Shown: positions 1 through 10,738 of the stretch, piece after piece
Layout: the number at the start of each line of letters is the position of its first letter
How positions within the stretch are numbered: position 1 is the first letter of the stretch
Origin: Euphorbia lathyris
Lineage: Eukaryota > Streptophyta > Magnoliopsida > Malpighiales > Euphorbiaceae
Direction of reading: 5' to 3'
Length of the DNA: 64,000 nucleotides
Assembly (NCBI RefSeq): GCF_963576675.1
Contig: NC_088919.1
Coordinates: forward strand, 61,772,578-61,836,577
The notes under the pieces: generated by a model
Told to the model about the DNA's origin: nothing
Database searches by the model: none
The model's input: the letters and a program-made list of their open reading frames with translations, nothing else
Position numbers and translations under genes: made by a program

Positions 1-484
1 TCTAGAAACCTTTAGTTTAAATAAACAAATTGAACTCTCTTTTTGTGATTTATTTTCTCTTTTTCACTCAATTAACCTTTACTTGAACATAATTACAATA
101 ATTAACAAATTAAGTCTAAATCCACCCAACCCAAATACATTTGAAATATATACATATAGGAAATTCAAAAGGAGAATAAATATACATGTACGTTTTGGTT
201 AAAAATAATAATTATATCTATAGATTTAAAAAATAAGGAAGTAAAGGAATAAAATATAGTATAATTGTTGATAAGTAAAAATAATAATGAAAACAATGCT
301 TGAATTGAAAACAAGTAAAAACAATGAACAAGGTTTATGAAAAAAATAAGAAAATAACTTTTAAACCCCAAAATAACAATTGTGATAGATATATAGAAAA
401 TAACCCACCCAAATACACATTAAACATCAAAATAACATCTAATTATTCCCAAAACATTTACTAATACAACTTGAATAATCCCAA

Positions 485-487
<3 letters not shown>
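1..487. other. AT-rich flank, no gene seen
   Basis: Very AT-rich sequence with short A and T runs. Short open frames on both strands are low-complexity (F, I, L, S rich) and match no family I know. I see no promoter, RNA gene or element terminus here. Confidence 0.6.

Positions 488-554
<67 letters not shown>
488..554. repeat. (TA)n microsatellite
   Basis: An uninterrupted run of alternating T and A, 67 bases long, with no interruption. Tracts like this are length-variable and can extrude cruciforms; here it sits in otherwise unremarkable AT-rich sequence. Confidence 0.97.
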
Positions 555-557
<3 letters not shown>

Positions 558-751
558 TTTACAAAAACTAGATTAATATAAATGAAGTTTAAATGAGAAA
601 TAGATAAATATATAATACATAATTATTACCCATATATCCAAAAAATAATTTTAATAAATATATTACATAGCTACATACATATATATACAAGAACAAAGGC
701 CAAAAGGTTAAGAAAAAAGTTCAAAAATGGGCTTTTTAAAGTTCCAACAGC

Positions 752-778
752 TTTAGCGACGGACATTCCGTCGCTAAA
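752..778. repeat. Perfect 12-bp inverted repeat containing the TTTAGCGACGG word
   Basis: Left arm tttagcgacgga and right arm tccgtcgctaaa are exact reverse complements separated by three bases. This TTAGCGACGG-type word is typical of subterminal repeats of plant CACTA-like DNA transposons (established knowledge). Similar gcgac/tcgctaaa words recur near 58260-58310. No matching terminal repeats were found around this copy, so it may be a fragment. Confidence 0.6.
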
Positions 779-873
779 CAGCTTTTAGTGACAGAAAAGT
801 GTGAATTACAGAAATAGTCCCAACAGTTCCCGGATTTATCAAAAAGCTTTAGATCTACTCTATTCAATCATTT

Positions 874-1075
874 TGGTCCCCGAACTACCCAAATCGGGTC
901 ATAGTCTATAGCGGAGCCTCCCAAAACGATGTTTTATTCCAAAACGTTAATTTAAAAAGCTTTTTAAATTCTATATTTACAATGTTTTAATCCCGAACTA
1001 CCCTTAAATCAGGTCACGGTTCGTGTTGGGACTTTAAAATGAGGTTTTTATCTAAAACCAAAACGTTTATTTAAT
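874..1075. repeat. Imperfect tandem duplication, about 115-bp period
   Basis: Two consecutive units share the order cccgaactaccc, then aaatcgggtca or aaatcaggtca, then a run ending in ccaaaacgtt. The first starts near 874 and the second near 989. It looks like untranslated LTR sequence. An A-rich stretch of aaat/aaata words follows to about 1160. No gene is apparent from 555 to 1380. Confidence 0.55.
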
Positions 1076-1384
1076 ACGAGACAGGAATTAAATAAATACG
1101 GAAAAATAAATAAATGTGATAAAATAAATAAAATAAATAAATAAACGAAATAAATAAATTAAACGAGTCTAGTCCTCAGATAATACCTCAAGATCGGTAT
1201 TGACAGTCGATGTCGGTTGATTCCACAAGTTGTGATTTTTGGTGTTTTTGTAAAATATTTAACTTTTTGGAAATTTTCAATTTTTAGGAAAAAAAATGTT
1301 TTTCTCCAAAAATTTACTTTCTCTCTCTAAAATAATTTTTTTTAGAAAGAGAAGCTCCCAAAATTCCTCCCCCCAAATGCATGG

Positions 1385-1413
1385 GGATCCGTGCCTTTTA
1401 TAGGCACGGATCC
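1385..1413 (-). promoter_or_regulatory. TATA box inside the loop of a perfect hairpin
   Basis: Two 12-bp arms (ggatccgtgcct and aggcacggatcc) are exact reverse complements around a 5-base loop. Read on the minus strand, the apex carries ctataaaagg (1394-1403), a good plant TATA box. The palindrome array at 1416-1700 lies immediately upstream on that strand, so this looks like the U3 promoter of a minus-strand LTR. That assignment is inferred; the LTR ends are not firmly mapped. Confidence 0.55.
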
Positions 1414-1415
1414 TG

Positions 1416-1700
1416 AGGTTGGGCGGACACCCAACTGCTGGTTAGGCGTGCCCAACAGGCGTTGGGCGGACGCCTAACGCAGGTTGGGCGACGCCCAACA
1501 GTCGTCGGGCGCACGCCCAACAGCCATCGGGCGCACGCCCAACACAGGTTGGGCGACGCCCAACCTCAGTTGGGCGCGCACCCAACGTTCGTTGGGGCGT
1601 TCGTCCAATGGGAGTCGGGTGGCCGCCCAACGAGCGTCGGGCATACGTCAAACGCCCGCTGGACGAGCGTTTGATGCGTCGAGCGCCGTGTCTGGCATTC
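1416..1700. repeat. Array of about 11 GC-rich palindromes (GTTGGGCG/CGCCCAAC)
   Basis: About eleven hairpin units follow one another at a period near 27 bp. Each has a left arm like gttgggcg or gtcgggcg and a right arm like cgcccaac, separated by 0-4 bases, with 5-10 base spacers. Units drift towards the right end, for example gtcgggcatacgtcaaac. The block is far richer in GC than its surroundings and dense in CpG. Open frames across it on both strands are a by-product of the symmetric repeat and are not treated as genes. Confidence 0.85.
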
Positions 1701-2366
1701 GTGGGACGTTCACCTGCCAGGGGATGCTGTTAGTTGCCTGCTAACCGACACCCAATCCTCCGGGGCCTTCTCGTGATTTTTATTTTTAAACTAATGGAAT
1801 CAACCGCTTTAACTGTCTATTGTGGGTTTTCATCACAGGTCCTCCGACTCGGTGTCTACAGCTGCTTTAGCGGTTTCCTTGTATCCGTTTGCACCCTTAT
1901 CCTCATAACCAACCCCAACGAACCCAACGAATTCTTCAAGTCATACTCTAGAAATTCCCCTAGAGTTGTTTTCCCACCCCCTCATTCATACCCCCAAACG
2001 GAACATCATGAACCTGAACCCAGATTTCCATCATGTTTAGGTCTACTAACTTTGTTCTTTCCGACTCATGCCACTCCTTCATAACCAGGACATAATTATC
2101 AAATGTCCATGGACAAATCAAATAAATAAAGATAAATGATTATTAAGAAACCTTACAAAAATCAGAAATGGTGGTTTTGAAGGAGAGGGGATAAGATTTA
2201 AAGGGGAGTAATGGTGGAAGAAATAGAAAAATGGGAAGGAAGTATGTGGGTTAATGGTAGAGAGAGATGAGAGTTGGTTGTAGAGAGAGTTTGGGGTTTA
2301 GGTGAAGAATTTGGGGGAGAAAGAGGGTAGAAGTCTGCTGGGATCTCAAGGGTAGGGTTTGAGGGG
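1701..2366. other. LTR-like untranslated sequence, no gene
   Basis: No convincing coding sequence. A possible minus-strand LTR start (TGTAGACACCGAG...) has its outer base at 1860. From about 2160 to 2360 the + strand is purine-rich (ggagag, agagag words), so the minus strand is a pyrimidine-rich leader downstream of the TATA-like site at 2367-2376. Which element this belongs to is unresolved. Confidence 0.4.
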
Positions 2367-2376
2367 GTATTTATTG
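2367..2376 (-). promoter_or_regulatory. TATA-like site upstream of a pyrimidine-rich leader
   Basis: The minus strand reads caataaatac, a weak TATA-like word. The palindrome array at 2421-2583 is upstream and a pyrimidine-rich leader downstream, the same order as in the other LTR promoters in this window. Confidence 0.4.
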
Positions 2377-2420
2377 TGGTGTATTGGTGGATCCAGGCTG
2401 ATGGGCCTTGGATCCGCGAT

Positions 2421-2583
2421 GTGTCTCGGCGAGACACAACGCTGGGCGTGCCCCTACGTTACCAGGGGCCGCCATGTCTCGGCGAGACACACTGTGTCTC
2501 GACGAGACACAGTGTTAGGTATGCATTTCTACTGGCAGGGGCCGCCTTGTCTCAGTGAGACAATGGTTGTCTCAGCGAGACAC
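2421..2583. repeat. Array of five tgtctcggcgagaca-type palindromes
   Basis: Units near 2421, 2474, 2494, 2548 and 2567 read gtgtctcggcgagacac, tgtctcggcgagacac, gtgtctcgacgagacac, tgtctcagtgagaca and tgtctcagcgagacac. Two of them are each preceded by a ggggccgcc word, suggesting a duplicated longer unit. The same palindrome occurs in the Athila-A 5' LTR and inside its reading frame. A ggatcc-flanked near-palindrome precedes the array near 2390-2414. Confidence 0.85.
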
Positions 2584-2759
2584 AGCGGGAAAAGGAAACA
2601 GTCCTAACAAAATTATGAAAGAAATTAAGTGCGAATAAAATGTTCAAAAATGCTTGAAAGAGAACGAAAAAAACGTAATGTAAAGAGGTTCTAATCTGGG
2701 GTGCCTCCCAGGAGCGCTCAATTTTATAGTCTATTGAGCTTGTAGACTGTCCTTCTCCC

Positions 2760-3993
2760 TCAGGACGGATCATCCAGACGTAGATGCTCGATGACTCGAG
2801 GCCCGTCATCATAGCACTTCAACCTCTGACCATTAACCTGAAATGGTTGATTTTTTCCGTTTGTGATCTCAACCATACCAGAAGGGAAGGCTTGTACTAC
2901 GGAGAATGGTCCGCTCCACCTGGACTTTAGCTTACCAGGCCACAGCTTTATCCTGGAGTTAAATAACAGAACTTTGTCCATTGGTTCAAAGTTGCGCTTA
3001 ATGATCCGCTTGTCGTGCCATTTCTTCATTCGTTCCTTGTAAATCTTGGCATTCTCATATGCTCCTAGTCGAAATTCCTCCAATTGATCCAACTGCAACA
3101 ACCGTTGTTCACCTGCAACCTTATTATCAAAGTTTAGCAATCTAGTGGCCCAAAAGGCCTTGTGTTCTAGCTCTACAGGAAGATGGCATGCCTTCCCATA
3201 CACCAATCTGTAGGGAGACATGCCGATTGGCGTTTTAAATGTGGTTCTGTATGCCCACAAGGCGTCGTCGATTTTTAAAGACCAATCTTTCCTAGATAGA
3301 TTTACTGTTTTTTCTAAGATGTTTTTCAACTCTCTGTTCATCACTTCTACGTGGCCACTAGTCTGAGGGTGGTAAGGTGTGGCCACCTTATGTGTGACTC
3401 CATATTTCTGCAAAAGCTGTGAGAAAAGCTTATTGCAGAAGTGTGAGCCGCCATCACTAATAATGGTGCGAGGGGTGCCAAAACGTGTAAAAATGTTCTT
3501 TTGCAAGAACTTAGTCACAACCCTCGCATCATTACTAGGTAAGGCAACAGCTTCCACCCACTTTGGCACGTAATCGACTGCCACCAAAATCTACTCATTG
3601 TTAAAAGACTTGGGGAAAGGACCCATGAAGTCTATACCCTAGACATTAAATATCTCACAAACTAAAATAGGACTGAGAGGCATTTCATGTCTTTTTGATA
3701 TACTTCCAGTTCTCTGGCAATTATCACATGACTTTACAAATCTAGCAGCATTGGCAAAAAGAGTGGGCCAAAATAGACCAGATTGTAATACCTTAGCTGC
3801 AGTTTTGGTCGGGCAATGATGCCCACCTACCTCTCTGGAATGGCAAAAAGCTAGAACTGACTCTACTTCACTCTCAGGGATACAACGCCGAATGATATTG
3901 TCGCCACATACCTTCCATAGGAAAGGGTCCTCCCAGTAGTACTATTTTACCTCGTGTAGAAATTTCTTTCTCTGCAGATAGCTCAAATCTGGG
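2760..3993 (-). pseudogene. Athila-A pol, integrase domain
   Basis: The longest open part (3587-2760) begins at [12 protein letters not shown] and carries the second catalytic Asp in IISDGGSHF and the Glu in [10 protein letters not shown], followed by the conserved [15 protein letters not shown] block and the C-terminal RWSGPFSV region. Upstream to 3993 the HHCC zinc-binding part and the first Asp block (GIDFMGPFP) can be read through several in-frame stops. This enzyme would join the cDNA to host DNA. At 3998 the frame is cut by Copia1 and resumes at 15575. Confidence 0.85.
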
Positions 3994-3998
3994 GGTAT

Positions 3999-5317
3999 TG
4001 TTGAAACACCTTTCCACATGATTTTGATTTGACAAAATTATTTAAGTAAAAATATTCTAACACATTAAATTTAATAAGCTTTGATTTATTACACTAATGT
4101 GTTTGTTCAATGTTGAGTTTAATTGTATATAAGACATTGAGAATAAAAAGACCAAAGTCTCATTAAGTGGAAGTCAAGCCCAAGTCAACATATCAATATC
4201 ATTCGGCCCAAAAGATTCCAAAACGGGGCCGTATCAACTAAAACGACGACTCAGCAAGAGAAGGATCGAGAAGCCTTCGTGGCAAAAGCTTCAAGATGAA
4301 GCTGCTGAGTTGGACGACAAAGCAGTCAGGACAGCGGCAGAAAATGTTCAACTTCTAGACAAAGTATTTCTACTTTGGGTAAAGTTCAGAAGGCGCAGAA
4401 AGCTGTCTCGTGGACTTTTCCATAAATGGCGAAACATTCTACCGAAGACTGACGAAGACAGAAGATGCAAGCATTCTATTGGCCAACGACGCTGAGCACG
4501 CACAGAGTGACAACGACAGGAAGCCGTTTCCCTCCCACGGTTATTTCAAAATTCGAAATGACTAGGTGTCTCAAGTGTCACTATATAAAGGCCATCTATT
4601 TGCTTCAATCGATGTAGATCTTCAACTAGCAATCACGCTGACCAAATTCATACTCGAAGAATCTGTGATAAAAGCAAAGCAAATACCTTACACCAATTTC
4701 CATACTTTTGTGTAAAAGTCTAGAGTGATTTCCAATCATCTAAAGTGTCTTAGCAATTGTTGTTTAGGACAATCTCATTATCATTTCTAGAAGTATAGAA
4801 AGGAGAGGCTGAGTACTTAGTTATAGTACTCAGCAATAGAATAGGAGTGAGTAGAGGTATAGAGGAAGGTACTCTTGTTATACTCAGCTTCTAGTTGTAA
4901 AAGGTTTGGTGCTCTACCTTTAAAGAGCTCAGTAGAGAATTTGAAATCTCGGAACGTGTTCCGGGGATAGGACGTAGGCGTAGAGGCCGAACCTAGATAA
5001 ATCTGCTGAGTAACATCTCTCTAACCCTAAACTCCTTTGATATATATATTGCTTGCTTGAAAACTGACTAAGTAAAGAGGTCACGCTGAGTTGTGTGCAT
5101 TGAGTATCTGAGTTCAGGAATAGACTCAAGTGCTATCTCTTGACTCAAGGAAAGAAGCTGACTTAGTCACCAGTTGACTAAGCTAGTGTCTTAAAATCAC
5201 TCAGCGCGCTGTGTAATTCTCTTCATAAGGAAAAAGAAGTCAGCCTAAACGAACAAATTTTAAAATAGTTCCTATCCCCCCCTGGAACTATACTTGTTAC
5301 ATTATAAGGGACCAACA
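3999..5317 (+). repeat. Copia1 5' LTR, with TATA box
   Basis: Begins tgttgaaacacc and ends accaaca, 1319 bp. The promoter TATA box ctatataaag is at 4581-4590, with a near-palindrome based on atttcgaaattcgaaat about 30 bp upstream (4552-4559). Scattered single-base differences from the 3' copy, for example at 4551-4560, point to moderate age. The short open frames inside are not considered genes. Confidence 0.95.
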
Positions 5318-5319
5318 AG

Positions 5320-5331
5320 TGGTATCAGAGC
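5320..5331 (+). other. Copia1 primer-binding site (tRNA-Met)
   Basis: The string tggtatcagagc lies two bases after the 5' LTR and matches the complement of the initiator tRNA-Met 3' end used by most plant copia elements. Confidence 0.93.
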
Positions 5332-5379
5332 TTTGAAGCTCACTGTGCAAGGTTTAACTACCTTGAGCTGATCCCCACT

Positions 5380-7127
5380 ATGGCTGAAAACAGCACTCGG
5401 TTTCTCCCAGGAAATCTGACAACTCAGATTTTGCCTGAGGGTCTGTCCATAACTCGGCCTCCCCTATTCTTCGGGTCTAACTATACCTTCTGGAAGAATA
5501 GGATGAAAAATTTCATTCAGGCTACAATATATGAGTGCATGGCTATCTATAGTCCAAGGCCCATTTGTTCCTGTTGAAACTATTGATGGCCAAACGGTTG
5601 TCAAATCTGAGACCAGATGGACAGAGGATGATCTCAAGAAGCTACAAAATCATGCTTCGGCTATAAACATGCTTCACTGCGCGCTAGATGCTGTAGAATA
5701 CAACAAGATTTCAGGTTGTGAGTCAGTGCAGGAGATCTGGAAGAAGCTGGAGGTCACCTACGAAGGAACCAACAAGGTGAAAGAGTCCAATGTGAACCAG
5801 CATATGGGATTGTACGAGCTGTTCGAAATGAACGATGATGAAGGGATCTCAGACATGAATGCAAGATTCACAAACATCATTAACGAGCTCAAGAGACTTG
5901 GGAAGATCTTCACTGAGGAAGAACAAGTCAAGAAGATTCTTAGGAGCCTTCTTAAAAGCTAGCAAGTGAAGAAGACTGCTGTTGAGAATGCTCAAGATTT
6001 AACCACCTATAAATACGATGAACTCATTGGCTCACTGCTGACCCATGAGATCTCAATGAAGAATTTCGAGGTGAAGGAAAAGTCTGAAGACAAGAAGCAA
6101 AAGTCTCTTGTCATGAAAGCTGACTCCACTGATGGGAGCTCAACAGACGATGAAGAGATGGCTATGTTTACCAGAAAGATGAAAAGGATGTTCAAAAAGA
6201 ATGACAAATATTCTAAGAAGCCTTACAAGAAGTTTGATAAGTACAAAGCTGACTCCAGTGACAGCAAGTACAAGAAGGACAGCTCAAAGCCCATTACATG
6301 CTTTGAATGTCATCAAACTGGCCATATCAAGTCAAGCTGTCCCTCACTGAGGAAAGAAAGGAAGAACGAACGGCAAGAAGGCAATGGTGGCAACCTGGAG
6401 TGATAGTGATGATTCATCATCATCTGAAGCTGATGCCACTGAGTCAGCAAAGATTTGTTTCATGGCTGATGAACTTGCTGAGCCATGTGTTTCTGAGCAT
6501 GCTGACCCCTCCATTGCATCTGACGATGAGGAACATTCAACTGAGGTAATATCACTACCCTTGCTTAGAAATGAAATGGTTATTGCCCTGAGTGACCTCT
6601 ACACACTTGTCAAAAAGTGTAATAAAAAGGTTAGAGCACTCAGCAGGCGATGTGACGAGGTTGAGGAGGTCAAACTGAGTGACCTTCGATATCTTCTTCA
6701 GGACAACTCAGATTTGCATAGTAAGATAGGAATTATGAAAAAGTTTGTCTCTGAGGTCCAATCAGATTCTAAGAAATTGAGGAAGGACGTCACATCAATT
6801 CAGAACCAACTTAAGGTTCCGAATAAAAGAAATAATCCTCTGAACACTGAGTACCGAAGTACTAGTTAGCAGAGATGGAATCCTCAGCGGAATGTCCAGT
6901 GTGACTTTTGTGGGAAGAAAGGACACACCACAAAGGTGTACTGGAATGCTCAGCACTGGGGTGCTGACCAGTCAGTGAGACATCCTAAACGGAAGGTCAG
7001 TTGTGACTTCTGTGGAAAGAATGGACATACTGTCCAAGTATGTCGTCATAAAATAAAATATGATGCTTTACCTATTGAACCTAACAAGCAAGGACCCAAA
7101 AAGAATTGGGTACCTAAAAGCAACTAG
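5380..7127 (+). pseudogene. Copia1 gag (broken)
   Basis: Starts at MAENSTRFLPG. The plant copia gag motif NYTFWKNRMKNF follows, then an acidic/lysine-rich middle, one CCHC knuckle (CFECHQTGHIKSSC, about 6298-6340), a coiled-coil-like segment, and two further knuckles (CDFCGKKGHTTKV and CDFCGKNGHTVQVC). Gag forms the particle and binds RNA. It is disrupted by a frameshift near 5531, a TAG at 5960-5962, a frameshift near 6350-6390 and a TAG at 6867-6869. The last Cys of the second knuckle has become Tyr, a G-to-A change. Comparison with Copia2 shows which reading was original. Confidence 0.88.
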
Positions 7128-7132
7128 CTATA

Positions 7133-10100
7133 ATGCAGGTAAGCCTGAGGTGTGCTGAGAAGTCAAAGATGTGGTACATTGACAGCGCATGCTCGAGGCA
7201 TATGACTGGTGATGAAACTCAGTTCATCACGTTTGAGCGTAAACAAGGAGGAAGCGTAAGTTTTAGAGACAACAAAAAGGGTAAGATGGTAGGGTCAGGA
7301 ACCGTTGGTGGTAATCCTACTATTGAGTCTGTCTCCATAGTCAGCGGACTCAAATATAACTTACTCAGCGTAGCTCAGCTATGTGACAATGGGAGAAAAG
7401 TTATATTTGATGACACTGGATGTAAAATATTCGAGGGTAAAACAAATGAGTTAATTTTAACTGCCCCTCGTATTGATAATGTCTTCATGCTGAACTTAGA
7501 AAAGAAGTTTCCAAAAACTGTATGCTTAGTGTCAAATGAAGAAAATTCCTGGCTATGGCACAGGAGACTTGGTCATGTAAGCATGGACCTCCTGGCCAAA
7601 TTAGCAAGAAAGCAATTGGTTGAGGGTCTGCCAGAATTTAAATTTGAAAAAGATCAACTATGCCACGCTTTCCAAGCTGGAAAACAAACCAAACAATCTT
7701 TTCATAGTAAAAACATCGTCTCAACTAAGCGTCCATTAGAGTTACTACACTTGGATCTATTCGGTCTAGTCCAGCCGCTGAGCTTGGGTGGAAGAAGATT
7801 TTCCTTGGTCATTGTAGATGACTTTTCTCGGTACACTTGGATCATCTTGCTGAGTAGCAAGGATGAAACCTTTGAGACATTTTCAAATTTGGTAAGAAAA
7901 CTTGAAAATGATAAAGACCTTAAGTTAGCTCACATCCGAAGTGATAATGGTGGAGAATTCAAGAACCAACAGTTTGTTGAATTCTGTGAAACCAACGACA
8001 TTGACCATAATTTCTCTGCTCCTAGAACGCCTCAACAAAATGGGGTTGTTGAAAGGAAGAACAGAACCTTGGTTGAAATTGCCAGGACAATGCTGAGTGA
8101 GCATAGGCTTCCAAAGTACTTTTGGGGAGAAGCTGTTAACACAGCGTGCTACATTCTTAATAAGGCTCTGGTTAGACCTATACTAAAGAAAACCCCCTAC
8201 GAACTTTGGAAAGGACGAAAGCCCAACATTGGATACTTTCGTGCCTTTGGCTGTAAATGTTTTATCTTAAATACCAAAGATAGCTTAGCTAAGTTTGACT
8301 CAAAAGCTGATGAAGCTATCTTTTTAGGCTACTCAACAAACAGCAAAGCATACAGAGTTTTCAATAAACGAACTCAAGTTCTAGAAGAGTCAGTACATGT
8401 TGAGTTTGACGAAACTAACCCTGCAGGTAGATACCAGCCGCTGACCGAGGATGATCCACACTCAGTACCCGCTTACCAAGAACCAGCCGCTGAGTTATTC
8501 CCTCAAGGGCTGACTAAAGGTAAAAGTGAACCTAAAATTGTTTTCACTGACCAGTCTACTCCTGCAGAGATTGTTGAAACACAGACAGCGCAAGACATCA
8601 ACCTACCAAAGGAGATAAGAATTCCAAGAGGACACTCAGAGAGTGTTATTCTTGATGCCGCTGAGAATACCCTGATGACAAGAAATCAACTCAGGAGATA
8701 CCTCAGCAACGTAGCATTCGTCTCAGTTCAGGAACCAAAGAATTTCGCTGAAGCTGAGCACGATGAATTCTGGATGAATGCAACGCAAGAAGAACTTGAT
8801 CAATTCAGAAGAAATGATGTATGGGAGTTAGTGCCACATCCAAGGAGTTAGAAGACCATAGGAACAAGACGGGTCTTCCGCAACAAGCTGGATGAACAAG
8901 GGAATGTGGTCAGAAACAAAGCAAGACTTGTAGCTCAGGGCTACAGTCAGTAAGAAGGTATTGACTACGGTGAGACCTTTGCCCCAGTGGCAAGACTAGA
9001 GGCTATTCGAATTTTATGTGCATATGCATCTTATATGAACTTTAAATTATTTCAAATGGATGTTAAGAGTGCATTTCTTAATGGAGTTATAAACGATGAA
9101 GTTTATGTTAATCAACCTCCAGGGTTTGAGGACCCTAAGTTCCCAAACCACGTTTATAAACTCAAAAAGGCTCTGTACGGCCTCAAGCAAGCACCACGTG
9201 CCTGGTATGAGAGGCTGACCAGTTTCCTGCTGACTAGAAATTACGTCAGAGGCAAAGCTGATACAACCTTATTCATTAAGAGGAAGGGTAAAGATACCCT
9301 GTTGGCTCAGATTTATGTGGATGATATCATTTTTGGTGCCACTAACGAGTCAATGTGCAAGGAATTTAGCAAGCAAATGCAGACTGAGTTTGAAATGTCA
9401 ATGATGGGAGAACTCAACTTCTTCCTTGGACTTCAAATCAAACAAGGAAAAAATGGCATCTTGATAAGTCAAGCTAAATATGCCAAGGAGATATTGAAGA
9501 AATATGATCTTGAAAATTGCAAGCCAATATCTACTCCTATGGGCACTGACACTGTCCTATGCGCTGACGAGAATGGTAAGTCGGTAGACAGCAAATTGTA
9601 TCGAGGTATGATAGGCTCTCTACTTTACTTAACAGCGAGTAGACCGGACATTCAGTTCTCAGTATGCTATTGTGCTAGATATCAATCTAACCCTAAGGAA
9701 TCTCATTACATAGCTGTAAAAAGGATCCTTAGATATTTGCAAAGCTCAGTGAATGAAGGTTTATGGTATCCCAATACTCATGATTTCACACTCGTTGGGT
9801 ACACTGACGCTGACTATGGACGAGACACGCTTGAACGAAAAAGCACCTCTGGAGGATGCCACTTCCTAGGGAGCTGTCTTGTATCCTGGTTCAGCAAAAA
9901 GCAGGCGTCAGTAGCCCTGTCAACCATTGAAGCTGAGTACATTGTTGCTGGAAGCTGTGTTGCTCAAGTCCTATGGATTAAGCAACAGCTTGAAGACTAT
10001 GGCGTTCTAACAAAGACAATTGAGGTCAAATGTGATAACAAAAGTGCAATTGATCTATCAAAGAACCCAATCCAGCACAGCAGGATGAAGTATGTCAGCA

Positions 10101-10260
10101 TCAGACATCACTTCATTAGAGACCATGTACTCAAGGGTGAGATCAATCTGACCTATGTCCCAATGGATGAGCAGCTTGCGGATATCTTCACAAAGCCACT
10201 AGTTCGTGAGCAATTCAGCATACTGAGAGAAGCCATTGGTATGTTTAATCCTCTTCAGTA
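7133..10260 (+). pseudogene. Copia1 pol: protease, integrase, reverse transcriptase, RNase H
   Basis: Order is protease (WYIDSACSRHMTGD), pre-integrase (WLWHRRLGHVSMDLL), integrase (Asp in LDLFG, Asp in IRSDNGGEF, Glu in NGVVERKNRTL), reverse transcriptase (catalytic YVDDIIFGA) and RNase H (STIEAEYIVAGS). Two in-frame stops, TAG at 8849-8851 and TAA at 8951-8953, fall between integrase and reverse transcriptase at codons that are Gln in Copia2. An integrase zinc-binding Cys is replaced by Phe (LCHAFQAG against LCNACQQG in Copia2). The product would copy the element's RNA into DNA and integrate it; this copy is inactive. Confidence 0.92.
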
Positions 10261-10738
10261 AACTCCAGTCCTAAATATATATTCAAAATGCTGAGTGAAT
10301 CACCATGCTGAATGATTTATGCTATTACTTACTAAGTAGATAGATATATGCTGAGTGATTATATCAAGCTGACCTACTAAGGATAAGAACCATTCCTTTG
10401 CACAACACTGACTACTCAGAACTTTAAACGCTTGAAATTCTTAACACTGAGTAAAGAGCCGTTGCAAACTTTAATGCAAAACATGCGAATTCAATAGCCG
10501 CCTAGGATGACGTATAGGCTATATTAGAAAAGACACGCGCTGTATATGTCATAAATGCTAGAATCTTTATCGATTGAGAATCTCGAGGTCAAATTGACAA
10601 CGCAACGTCTTGGATCGACTCAATACCTCTATAAATAGTGGATGTATTCCCACTATGATCTCTTTACGCTTAGAAATCTTTGGCATTTATATTTCTCTCT
10701 CAAAATATTCCCAAACTTTCCAAAACTTCTCTGAGAAT
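10261..10738 (+). other. Copia1 pol-ORF3 spacer rich in GCTGAGT words
   Basis: No coding sequence. I count six CTGA and one TCAG in the 240 bases 10261-10500, against about two expected by chance. The corresponding Copia2 spacer has the same property. It could be the leader or promoter region for the downstream ORF. Confidence 0.55.

Noticed and set aside
1416..1700. CRISPR-like array (regular palindromic repeats with short spacers)
   Set aside because: Units drift continuously, spacers are only 5-10 bases and non-unique, and the context is a plant LTR promoter. No cas genes exist, and eukaryotic nuclear DNA does not carry CRISPR.
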